From NCBI GenBank assembly GCA_035606695.1, contig DATNEW010000036.1, positions 62,001 to 126,000 on the forward strand: DNA of 64,000 nucleotides, given 5' to 3'. The DNA comes from Gemmatimonadaceae bacterium (GTDB lineage Bacteria; Gemmatimonadota; Gemmatimonadetes; Gemmatimonadales; Gemmatimonadaceae). Positions 23,541 to 33,256 of the stretch are shown here, in pieces. The position numbers and the translations under genes are program-made. Position 1 is the stretch's first letter; each line of letters starts with the position of its first letter. The notes under the pieces are model-generated. The model had not been told where the DNA came from, ran no database searches, and was given only the letters and a program-made list of their open reading frames with translations.

Positions 23541-25028
23541 CTACCGCTCCTCGGCCCCGCGATCGCGCGCCCACGACACCGCCGCACGGGCGGCGCGGCG
23601 CCAGCCCGTCGTGAGTCGCTCGGCATCCGCGCGACTCATCGCCGGTGTGAACGTCGTGAAGCGGCGCGTCGCGAGAAACTCCGACGCATCGCGCCACACG
23701 CCGGCCGAAAGCCCGGCGAGTCCCGCGGCGCCGAGCGCCGTCGTCTCGACCATATCCGGCCGCTCGACCGGCACGCCGAGCAAATCGGCCTGGAACTGCA
23801 TCAGCCATTCATTGGTCGTCGCGCCGCCGTCGACGCGCAGTCGCTCGAACTTCGTTCCGCTCGCGTCCGCCATGCTCACCAGCACTTCAGCCGTTCCATA
23901 CGCCATCGCCTCGAGTGTCGCGCGCGCGAGATGCGCACGACCCGTTCCGCGCGTGATGCCCACGATCGTGCCGCGCGCGTTCGGCTCCCAGTACGGTGCG
24001 CCGAGTCCGGTGAGGGCGGGGACGAAGTAGACGCCGCCGTTCGACTCCACCGATCGCGCCAGCGCGTCCGTCTCGGCGGCTGTCTCGATGAGCCCGAGTC
24101 CGTCGCGCAGCCACTGCACCGCCGCGCCGGCGATGAAGATCGCCGCCTCGAGCGCGTACACAGGGTTTCCGCGCTCATCGCACGCGATCGTCGTCAGCAA
24201 ACCCGGCGCGCCCACCGGACGCTCCGTTCCCGCATTGAGCAGCAGAAATGCCCCGGTGCCGTAGGTGTTCTTGCTCGCACCGCGCGTCCAACAGCCTTGG
24301 CCGAACAACGCCGATTGCTGATCGCCGGCAACTCCGCGTATCGGCGCTTCGATACCGAGTGCGTCGCGCGCCGTCTCGCCGAAGTCGCCGCTCGACGCGC
24401 GCACCTCGGGCAGCATTTCCATCGGCACGCCGAACAGCTCACACAACTCGGCGCTCCACGCCTTCGTGTTGACGTCGTAGAGCATCGTGCGCGACGCGTT
24501 CGTGTGATCGGTCGCGTGCACCGCGCCGCCGGTGAGCCGCCAGATCAGCCATGAGTCGATCGTGCCCGCGGCGAGCTCGCGTGGACGATAGCGCTCGAGC
24601 AGCCGATGCTCGCGCAGGAGCCACTCGAGTTTCGTCGCCGAGAAGTAGGGATCGGGAAGCAGACCGGTGCGCGCGTGAATCCACTCGGTGCGCGGCGCGA
24701 GCTCGGCGCACCGCGCCGTGGTGCGCCGATCCTGCCACACGATCGCGCGATGTACGGGCTGCCCCGTCGTGCGCTCCCACACGACGACGGTCTCGCGTTG
24801 GTTCGTAACGCCGATTGCTTCGGGCTTTGCGTTCGCGGCGCGCATCGCGTCGGCCGCCGACCGCTTCACGCACTCCACAATCTCGAGCGCGTCGTGCTCG
24901 ACGCGATCGGGCTCGGGAAAATACTGCGGCACCTCGCGATAGCCGCGGCCGGCAACGTGGCCGTCGGCGCCGATCATCAGGCAGGTGACGCCGGTCGTGC
25001 CGGCGTCGATCGCCAGAACGTACTTCAT
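23541..25028 (-). CDS. glpK: Glycerol kinase
   Basis: Phosphorylates glycerol to sn-glycerol 3-phosphate. The 495-residue FGGY-family protein has the N-terminal phosphate loop AIDAGTTGVTCLMIG, VGVTNQRET-like AIGVTNQRETVVVWE, the substrate segment AIVWQDRRT, AGDQQSALFGQGC, and the C-terminal signature GLGAPYWEPNARGTIVGITRGT. The N-terminal loop reads DAGTTGVT rather than the usual DQGTTSSR, so another polyol cannot be excluded. No glycerol facilitator or glpD is adjacent; the neighbours are mtnA and a DNA glycosylase. Confidence 0.9.
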   Translation of the reverse strand: MKYVLAIDAGTTGVTCLMIGADGHVAGRGYREVPQYFPEPDRVEHDALEIVECVKRSAADAMRAANAKPEAIGVTNQRETVVVWERTTGQPVHRAIVWQDRRTTARCAELAPRTEWIHARTGLLPDPYFSATKLEWLLREHRLLERYRPRELAAGTIDSWLIWRLTGGAVHATDHTNASRTMLYDVNTKAWSAELCELFGVPMEMLPEVRASSGDFGETARDALGIEAPIRGVAGDQQSALFGQGCWTRGASKNTYGTGAFLLLNAGTERPVGAPGLLTTIACDERGNPVYALEAAIFIAGAAVQWLRDGLGLIETAAETDALARSVESNGGVYFVPALTGLGAPYWEPNARGTIVGITRGTGRAHLARATLEAMAYGTAEVLVSMADASGTKFERLRVDGGATTNEWLMQFQADLLGVPVERPDMVETTALGAAGLAGLSAGVWRDASEFLATRRFTTFTPAMSRADAERLTTGWRRAARAAVSWARDRGAEER

Positions 25029-26047
25029 GCGAACGAGTACGGCGGCTTGTGCACGCCGCGATCGCTCACGATCGCCGTGATGAGCGCCGCCGGCGTCACG
25101 TCGAAGGCCGGGTTGTAGATCGCGACGTCGTTCGGCGCGGTGAGCGATCCGAAGCCGCAGCGCACCTCGTCGGGCTTCCGCTGCTCGATGAGAATTTCCT
25201 CACCGCTCCGCGTCTCGGAATCGAACGTGCTCGTGGGCGCGGCGACGTAGAACGGAATGCCGTGATGTTTGGCCGCGATCGCGACGCCGTACGTGCCGAT
25301 CTTGTTCGCCGCATCGCCATTCGCCGCGATGCGATCCGCGCCGACGATGCACAGGTCGACTTCGTGCTCCGCCATGAGCGACGCCGCGGCGCCGTCGACG
25401 AGCACGGTGACGGGAATGCCGGCGCGCTTGAGCTCCCACGCCGTGAGACGACTGCCTTGCAGCAACGGCCGCGTTTCGTCCGCGAACACTTCGACATGTT
25501 TGCCCTGCTCGACCGCGACGTAGATCGCGGCGAGCGCGGTGCCCATCCCACCCGTCGCGAGCGCGCCGGCGTTGCAGTGCGTGAGCACGCGCGCGCCGTC
25601 GGGAATGAGCGTGGCGCCGTGTTCACCGATCTTGCGGCACATCGCGCGATCTTCGTCGAGAATACGCGTCGCTTCGTCGTGCAGAGCGTCGGCCACGTCG
25701 CGCGCTTGGGCATGCGCGCGCTGCGCCGTCTTCAACATGCGATCGACCGCCCACGCGAGATTCACCGCCGTCGGACGCGCCGCGCGAATGCGTGCGTGCG
25801 CTTGCCGGAGATGAATCATCAACTCGTCGACGCACCGTTCGCCGCCGTCCACGGCGAGCGTCATGCCCATGGCACCGGCAATGCCGATCGCCGGCGCGCC
25901 GCGCACGGCAAGCGTCAGGATCGCGTCATGGACCTCTTCGACGCTGCGCAGATCGCGATACACTTCGCGGCCCGGAAGCTCGCGCTGATCGAGAATCCGC
26001 ACGCCCTGTCCGTCGCTCGACCAGGCGACCGGTTGGATGACGTCCAT
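25025..26047 (-). CDS. mtnA: S-methyl-5-thioribose-1-phosphate isomerase
   Basis: Methionine salvage enzyme that isomerises methylthioribose-1-phosphate to methylthioribulose-1-phosphate. The 340-residue protein has the eIF2B-like fold motifs RGAPAIGIAGAMGM, THCNAGALATGGMGTAL (catalytic cysteine) and CIVGADRIAANGDAANKIGT (catalytic aspartate), and ends with the usual PAFDVTPAALITAIVSDRGV. Its stop overlaps the glpK start as ATGA. No other methionine-salvage gene is nearby. Confidence 0.96.
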   Translation of the reverse strand: MDVIQPVAWSSDGQGVRILDQRELPGREVYRDLRSVEEVHDAILTLAVRGAPAIGIAGAMGMTLAVDGGERCVDELMIHLRQAHARIRAARPTAVNLAWAVDRMLKTAQRAHAQARDVADALHDEATRILDEDRAMCRKIGEHGATLIPDGARVLTHCNAGALATGGMGTALAAIYVAVEQGKHVEVFADETRPLLQGSRLTAWELKRAGIPVTVLVDGAAASLMAEHEVDLCIVGADRIAANGDAANKIGTYGVAIAAKHHGIPFYVAAPTSTFDSETRSGEEILIEQRKPDEVRCGFGSLTAPNDVAIYNPAFDVTPAALITAIVSDRGVHKPPYSFA

Positions 26048-26059
26048 GAATGAAACGTA

Positions 26060-27085
26060 CTAAACGTCGGCGCGCGGCGCCTTGCGTCGCTCCGGAAAAT
26101 GCTTGTCGAGGAAGGCGATGAGCGCGCGCTCCTCGGGCGAATGCGCCTGGCCGAGGTTGGCCGCCGTACGACGCGCTCGAGGGAGCGGGATCGTCTCGCC
26201 ATCGTCGAGATAGCGCGCCACCACCATCGGATGCACGTACGACTTCCGGCAGATCGTCGGCGTGTTGCCGAGCTCCGACGACACGAGGCGCATCGCGAGC
26301 GCGACGTTGCGCTTCGCTTCCGTCTCCGAGCGCGCCGGTCCGAGCTCGGCGAGCACGGTTGCCGCGCGCAGCGTGCCGCCCCATGTGCGAAAATCCTTCG
26401 CGCTGTATCCGCCGACGCGACGCTGCAGATACTCGTTGACGTCGCGCGCGGTGATCACGTGCCACTTCCCGTCCTCGCGATAGCGAAACAGCGCCGCCCC
26501 GGGGGTCTTCAGCTGCCGCGCGACGAGGCGCACGAGCTCGCGATCGTGCACGAACTGACGCTGCTTGATGCTGCCCTTGCCGCGATACTCGAAGCACGCC
26601 GTGCCGCCCAGGAGATCGACGTGCGACTTGCGCAGCGTCGTGATGCCGAACGTGCCGTTCTCCTTCGCGTATCGCTCGCCGCCGATTCGGCAGAACGTTT
26701 CGCTGATGATGCGCAGCACCGTCGCGGCGACCGTGTCTGCATCGAGTGACTGCGCGCGCGCGTTCGGCTTCGCATCTTCACGGAGCGCGCGACGCACCTT
26801 GGGCAAGTCCTTCGCGAGCTGCCGCACGCGATGGTACTTCCGAAGCTCGCGCCGCTCGACCGCGCGATCATTGTAGCGATACTGCTTCCGTCCTCGAGCG
26901 TCGAATCCCCACGCTTGAATCGACGAGCGCGGGGTCGCGGCGATGTGCACGTCTCGCCACGCCGGCGGCACGCGCAGCGCGTCGATGCGCTCGAGCGTGC
27001 GCTTGTCGCGCACCGCCCGGTCGCTCTCATCGACGTACCGAAACCCTGATTTCCTGGTGCCAAGGCGGCGGATCCAACGGGACAT
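26060..27085 (-). CDS. DNA topoisomerase IB (poxvirus type)
   Basis: Relaxes supercoils through a 3'-phosphotyrosyl intermediate. The 341-residue protein has the N-terminal domain (RVPPAWRDVHI, IQAWGFDARGRKQYRY), and the catalytic domain with RIGGERYAKENGTFGI, the KDFRTWGGT segment, and the nucleophilic tyrosine in NTPTICRKSYVHP. I use the ATG at 27085; a TTG at 27103 is possible. Found in scattered bacteria including many soil lineages. It is divergent from the enoyl-CoA hydratase gene. Confidence 0.95.
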   Translation of the reverse strand: MSRWIRRLGTRKSGFRYVDESDRAVRDKRTLERIDALRVPPAWRDVHIAATPRSSIQAWGFDARGRKQYRYNDRAVERRELRKYHRVRQLAKDLPKVRRALREDAKPNARAQSLDADTVAATVLRIISETFCRIGGERYAKENGTFGITTLRKSHVDLLGGTACFEYRGKGSIKQRQFVHDRELVRLVARQLKTPGAALFRYREDGKWHVITARDVNEYLQRRVGGYSAKDFRTWGGTLRAATVLAELGPARSETEAKRNVALAMRLVSSELGNTPTICRKSYVHPMVVARYLDDGETIPLPRARRTAANLGQAHSPEERALIAFLDKHFPERRKAPRADV

Positions 27086-27161
27086 ATCGGTCCCGATTGG
27101 CAAGATCTTTACCGCGGATCAGGCCGCGCGCGCATCCGCCCGAAGCGGTAAATTCTTCCCC

Positions 27162-27938
27162 ATGTACGACACTCTCCTCTATGACGTCGCCGGCCGCATC
27201 GCGACGATCACCGTCAATCGCCCCGACAAGCTCAACGCCCTCAACGATCGCGTCATCGCCGAGTTGGGCGAGGCCATCGACGCCGCGCGCGCCGACGACG
27301 CCGTGGGCGGCATCATTCTCACGGGCGCCGGTCGGGCCTTCGTCGCGGGCGCGGACATTTCGGAGCTCGAGAAGCACAGTGCCATTTCGGCGAAGGCGCT
27401 CGCGCGTCGCGGACAAGATGTGTTCCGCCGCTTCGAGAATTCACCCAAGCCCACCATCGCCGCGGTCAATGGCTTCTCGCTCGGCGGCGGCTGCGAGCTG
27501 GCGATGGCCTGTCACATCCGACTCGCGGCGGATAGCGCGAAGTTCGGGCAGCCCGAAGTGAAGCTCGGCCTCGTCCCGGGCTACGGCGGCACGCAGCGAT
27601 TGGCGCGGCTCATCGGCAAGGGCCGCGCGTTGCAGCTGCTGATGACCGGCGAGATGATCGACGCGCAGGAAGCGTATCGCATCGGCCTCGTGAATCGCGT
27701 CGTGCCCGCGGCCGAGCTTCTCGACGCGGCGAAGAAGATGCTCGAGACGATTCTCGGCAACAGTCCGCTCGCCGTGGCGCACTGCATCGAGCTGGTCGAT
27801 CGTGGCTACGACATCACACTCGATGAAGCACTCGCCTATGAGGCGACGGCGTTCGGGTTGCTCGCCGCGACGGACGACAAGCGCGAAGGGACGCGAGCGT
27901 TTCTCGAGAAGCGGGCCGCCAGCTTCAAGGGCATGTGA
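27162..27938 (+). CDS. Enoyl-CoA hydratase/isomerase family protein
   Basis: A 258-residue crotonase-fold protein, most like 3-hydroxybutyryl-CoA/short-chain enoyl-CoA hydratases. The oxyanion-hole blocks TGAGRAFVAGADISEL and AAVNGFSLGGGCELAMAC are intact, as is the catalytic glutamate region GQPEVKLGLVPGYGGTQRL, with both glutamates in place. Its stop overlaps the recF start (ATGTGA), so a fatty-acid or butyrate pathway gene is translationally coupled to a DNA-repair gene, an unusual pairing. Confidence 0.94.
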   Translation: MYDTLLYDVAGRIATITVNRPDKLNALNDRVIAELGEAIDAARADDAVGGIILTGAGRAFVAGADISELEKHSAISAKALARRGQDVFRRFENSPKPTIAAVNGFSLGGGCELAMACHIRLAADSAKFGQPEVKLGLVPGYGGTQRLARLIGKGRALQLLMTGEMIDAQEAYRIGLVNRVVPAAELLDAAKKMLETILGNSPLAVAHCIELVDRGYDITLDEALAYEATAFGLLAATDDKREGTRAFLEKRAASFKGM

Positions 27939-29080
27939 CCGCGCGGGATACCGCGCGGCTCGTGCGGCTCGACGTTCGCGATTTTAGAAATCTCGAACGC
28001 GTGGAGCTCGAGCCGCCGCCCGAGGGCGTGGTGCTCATCGGAGAGAACGGCCAAGGCAAGACGAATCTGCTCGAGGCCATCTACTACCTGCAGATCCTCC
28101 GCTCGGCGCGCGGTGCGCGCGATCGGGATCTCATTCGGTTCGGTGCCGAGGCGTTTCATTTGCAGGCCGACGTCGAGACAGATTGCGCGCGGCAAGTTGG
28201 CGTGGGCTTCGAACGCGCGGGCAAGCGCAAGCGCGTGCGTCTCGACGGCGCCATTCCCGAGCGCTTGAGCGATGCGCTCGGCGCGCTGCCGTCGGTGATG
28301 TTTTCGCCCGACGACGTCGAGCTCGTCGCGGGATCGCCTAACGTGCGACGGCGATTTCTCGACATCATGCTCGCGCTCACGACGCGCGGCTATTTGCCGG
28401 CGTTGCAGCGCTATCGTGCGGCGCTCGCACGACGCAATGCGGCGCTGCGTGACGCGGTCCGATCAAATAAGACCGGTTCCCAGGTGGCCGCGCACGCGGC
28501 TGTCTGGGAACCGGCGCTGGCGGAGCATGGTGCGGTGATCTGGTCGGCGCGTGCGGCTTGGGTGGAGTCGGTTGCGCGGCGCTTCGAGGCGTTGTGTCGC
28601 GAGATCGGCGAGTCGGCGAACGTGCGCATGGCGTATGAGAGCGCGATCGAGCCGGGACAGGATCCCGTCGCGGCGCTGGCGGGGGCGCTCGAGGCGAAGC
28701 GTGGGATCGATCTCAAGCGCGGCCTCACGCACGCCGGTCCGCATCGCGACGACGTGTGCGTCACACTCGACGGACGCGATCTGCGAACGTTCGGCTCGGC
28801 GGGCCAGCAACGCACCGCCGCGATCGCGCTGCGCATGCTCGAGGCGGCTACGTTCACCGAGCGGCTCGGCCGGCGGCCGGTGTTTCTGCTCGACGATCCG
28901 TTCGCCGAATTGGATGCGCGGCGTGCGACGCGGATTCTCGAGATGCTCACGCGCGAGAGTGGCGATCAGCAGATCATTCTCGCGGTGCCGCGCGAGAGTG
29001 ATATTCCGAGCGAGCTCACCAGTCTGGCGAAGCTGCGTGTCGCAAACGGGAGGGTCGGATGGTTCGAGGGAGTCACGTGA
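27935..29080 (+). CDS. recF: DNA replication and repair protein RecF
   Basis: SMC-like ATPase that helps load RecA at gaps. The 381-residue protein begins at a GTG and has LDVRDFRNLERVELEPP, Walker A GENGQGKTNLLEAIYYL, the signature SAGQQRTAAIALRMLEA and Walker B VFLLDDPFAELDARR. The order recF-dciA-gyrB is that of many bacterial origin regions, but dnaA and dnaN are not upstream here. Confidence 0.96.
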   Translation: MTARDTARLVRLDVRDFRNLERVELEPPPEGVVLIGENGQGKTNLLEAIYYLQILRSARGARDRDLIRFGAEAFHLQADVETDCARQVGVGFERAGKRKRVRLDGAIPERLSDALGALPSVMFSPDDVELVAGSPNVRRRFLDIMLALTTRGYLPALQRYRAALARRNAALRDAVRSNKTGSQVAAHAAVWEPALAEHGAVIWSARAAWVESVARRFEALCREIGESANVRMAYESAIEPGQDPVAALAGALEAKRGIDLKRGLTHAGPHRDDVCVTLDGRDLRTFGSAGQQRTAAIALRMLEAATFTERLGRRPVFLLDDPFAELDARRATRILEMLTRESGDQQIILAVPRESDIPSELTSLAKLRVANGRVGWFEGVT

Positions 29081-29388
29081 CCCAACCGCCCAAGAAAAAG
29101 CGCCCTGAGCCCATCGGCAACATCGTGGCGAGCTGGTTGGGTGAGAGCGGGCTGGCGGATCGCGTCGAGCAGGCGGCGATCATTCCGGACTGGCCGAAGC
29201 TGGTGGGTCCGCAGATCGCGTCGGTGACGACGCCGCAATCGATCAGCGCGAACGGGACGTTGTTCGTGCACGTGACGACGAATGCGTGGATGAACGAGCT
29301 GTCGTTGCTGGAGCCCGAGCTGTTGCGTTCGCTGAACGCGAAAGCCGACCGTGTGCCGATCCGGAAAATTCGGTGGTTACTTGGATGA
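29077..29388 (+). CDS. dciA: DciA-family protein (DUF721)
   Basis: A 103-residue protein from the GTG at 29077, which overlaps the recF stop and has GAGGGAG just upstream; an ATG at 29059 inside recF is the alternative. It has the DUF721/DciA core: IVASWLGESGLADRVEQ, the tryptophan segment IIPDWPKLVGPQIAS, and LFVHVTTNAWMNELSLLEPELL. DciA helps load the replicative helicase in bacteria without DnaC. The position between recF and gyrB is the classic one. Confidence 0.9.
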   Translation: MTQPPKKKRPEPIGNIVASWLGESGLADRVEQAAIIPDWPKLVGPQIASVTTPQSISANGTLFVHVTTNAWMNELSLLEPELLRSLNAKADRVPIRKIRWLLG

Positions 29389-29429
29389 TAAAGCCTTGTA
29401 TGGCAATCGGTTGTCTAGATCACAAAATG

Positions 29430-29458
29430 TTGCATACAGCGTGAGAATTGATTAAATT
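29430..29458 (+). promoter_or_regulatory. Probable gyrB promoter
   Basis: TTGCAT at 29430-29435 and TAAATT at 29453-29458 are separated by 17 bases, in the most A/T-rich stretch of the local sequence. The implied leader is about 77 bases long. gyrB promoters are often sensitive to DNA supercoiling; nothing in the sequence shows this directly. Confidence 0.6.
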
Positions 29459-29538
29459 CCTCGGTCTGCACACAGCGCGATTTTCGGGTTTTCATCGGGC
29501 TGCAAGAAACTGCTTTTCATGGCGCACTTTCTAGGTGA

Positions 29539-31488
<1,950 letters not shown>

Positions 31489-31552
31489 TCGAGCTGCCGG
31501 TGTCGGAGTCATAAGACGTCCGACTGGCGCCGCGAATCGGAAAACTCAGACG

Positions 31553-31579
31553 GAGGCGAGTGTCCATGACACTCGCCTC
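31553..31579. terminator. Bidirectional terminator between gyrB and the flippase
   Basis: GAGGCGAGTGT and ACACTCGCCTC form a perfect 11-bp stem with a CCATG loop, between two convergent genes. On the minus strand the hairpin is followed by CGTCTGAGTTTTCC, and on the plus strand by TTCACG. The stem is strong and the T-tracts weak. The location makes a shared terminator likely. Confidence 0.75.
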
Positions 31580-31580
31580 T

Positions 31581-33137
31581 TCACGTTCGAGACAGTGAGG
31601 GCAGCAGCGCCCGCACGGCTGCCCACTCTCCTCGGCGGAAGAACCCCGTCATGACGAGCGCAACAGGCAGCGCAAACAAGAGCAGCAGCTTGATCCCCAG
31701 TCCTGATGCCGAGAGTGGATCCACGCCGTGCGCAGCGACAAGTCGGTCGGCCACGAAAATCGCCAGCACAACTGAGCCGACGTGTGCAATGCGTCCCCAC
31801 TCGAACGGCACCGGGTAGACGCGGTTCGCGCGCCATGCGCCGAGCGAAGCCATGAGGGCGAATGACGCGGGCGTCGCCCACGCCACGCCGATCATACCCC
31901 AGCGCGACTCCGCCACGATGCAGATGGCGATATTGAGCGCGGCGCCCGCGCCCGCGATCCATGGCAGCTCGCGCGTTGTCCTCTCGATATACAAGCTCGC
32001 GGTCACTACGGCGTACATCCCGCTGAACACGTAGCCGAGGAGAATTACTGGAACGATCGGCAGTCCGACCCAGTACGCAGGCTTGATGTATCGATGCACC
32101 GCCGACACCTGAACGAGCGACGGCAGAAGGAGTGCAACGCCGAGGAACACCGCGGCGCACACGAGCATCAGGGCGGTCAACACGCGCGAGTAAAGCTGCG
32201 GTGCGCCGCGCTGGCCCGCGTGCTGCAGGGAGAAGGGCGTCCATGCGAGCCGGAACATCTGCACGACGAGCAGCATCGCGACTCCAAGCTTGTAGTTGAA
32301 GCTGTAGATGCCAACGACGTCTTTCGACAACATGCCGTACTCGGCACGCGCCGTCGCCTCGGGCAGATAATTGAGCACGATCCGATCGCCGTTCTCGACG
32401 AGCATGACGGCGAGCATGGCGGGCATGATCGGCAGGGCGTACTTCCAGAGCGCTTTCCATGGTGCGCCCCGCAGAAGCGCCGGCCGCGTCAGCCGGCCGA
32501 TCTCGGCCAGGAAGAGCGCGAGCACCGACAGGTTCGCAACGACGTTCGCCAGGAAAATTGCTTGCACACCCCAGTGCAGCCGCCCGATCAGGACGATGTT
32601 GAGCGCCACGCTGATGACGACGAAGAGAAGCCGCAGGATCGCATACCGCCATGAGCGATTCGTCATTCGCAAATGCGCATACGGCACCGCGAGCAGCGCA
32701 TCGGAGTACACGATGGCCATCGTGTATCGAATGGAGGCTGCGTCGAGCCGCGCCGCGCCCGACAACCACGGGGCCGCGAGCAGCACGATCGCCGTGATCG
32801 CGCCGCCGATCACAACGACCATTCCGAACGACATGGTGAACACGCGTTGCCGCTCGCGAAGATCGGCGCGCGATGACGCGCTATTCCGCATGTACGCCAC
32901 GTCCATCCCGAGATACAGCGCGATCGAAACGATGGGGATGTACGAGTAGACGACGCTCTGAACCCCGTTCTGCGCGGGATCGAAATGATGCGCGTAGTAC
33001 GGCTGCAGCAGGTAGCTCAATAACCGGCCGACGATCGAGCTGAGCCCGTATACGAGGGACTCGCGACCGAGCCGCTGCAGCTTCGCGCCGAAACCGCCGC
33101 CGAACGCCGTGTCTCCGGCCGAGCCGCCGCCGTTCAC
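31581..33137 (-). CDS. Polysaccharide flippase-type membrane protein (MATE/MVF superfamily)
   Basis: About 518 residues with 12 to 14 membrane helices, resembling Wzx-type lipid-linked oligosaccharide flippases: VYGLSSIVGRLLSYLLQPYY at the N-terminus, VENGDRIVLNYLPEATARAEY and YSFNYKLGVAMLLVVQMFRLAW in the middle. The frame stays open far upstream through ADOP1, which is only a high-GC artefact. No ATG is available before residue 70 of this reading, so the GTG at 33137 is my best start, with low certainty. No glycosyltransferases are next to it. Confidence 0.82.
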   Translation of the reverse strand: MNGGGSAGDTAFGGGFGAKLQRLGRESLVYGLSSIVGRLLSYLLQPYYAHHFDPAQNGVQSVVYSYIPIVSIALYLGMDVAYMRNSASSRADLRERQRVFTMSFGMVVVIGGAITAIVLLAAPWLSGAARLDAASIRYTMAIVYSDALLAVPYAHLRMTNRSWRYAILRLLFVVISVALNIVLIGRLHWGVQAIFLANVVANLSVLALFLAEIGRLTRPALLRGAPWKALWKYALPIMPAMLAVMLVENGDRIVLNYLPEATARAEYGMLSKDVVGIYSFNYKLGVAMLLVVQMFRLAWTPFSLQHAGQRGAPQLYSRVLTALMLVCAAVFLGVALLLPSLVQVSAVHRYIKPAYWVGLPIVPVILLGYVFSGMYAVVTASLYIERTTRELPWIAGAGAALNIAICIVAESRWGMIGVAWATPASFALMASLGAWRANRVYPVPFEWGRIAHVGSVVLAIFVADRLVAAHGVDPLSASGLGIKLLLLFALPVALVMTGFFRRGEWAAVRALLPSLSRT

Positions 33138-33256
33138 GGCGTCGAAGCGACCCTGCCCGTTGAACTCACCGGCAGATTCTGTGGTGTTTTGGGTGCGGCC
33201 ATACTCGGCTGGGTCTCTCGCTTGATACGCGAAAAATGTATCGCCGTGGTCGCTGT

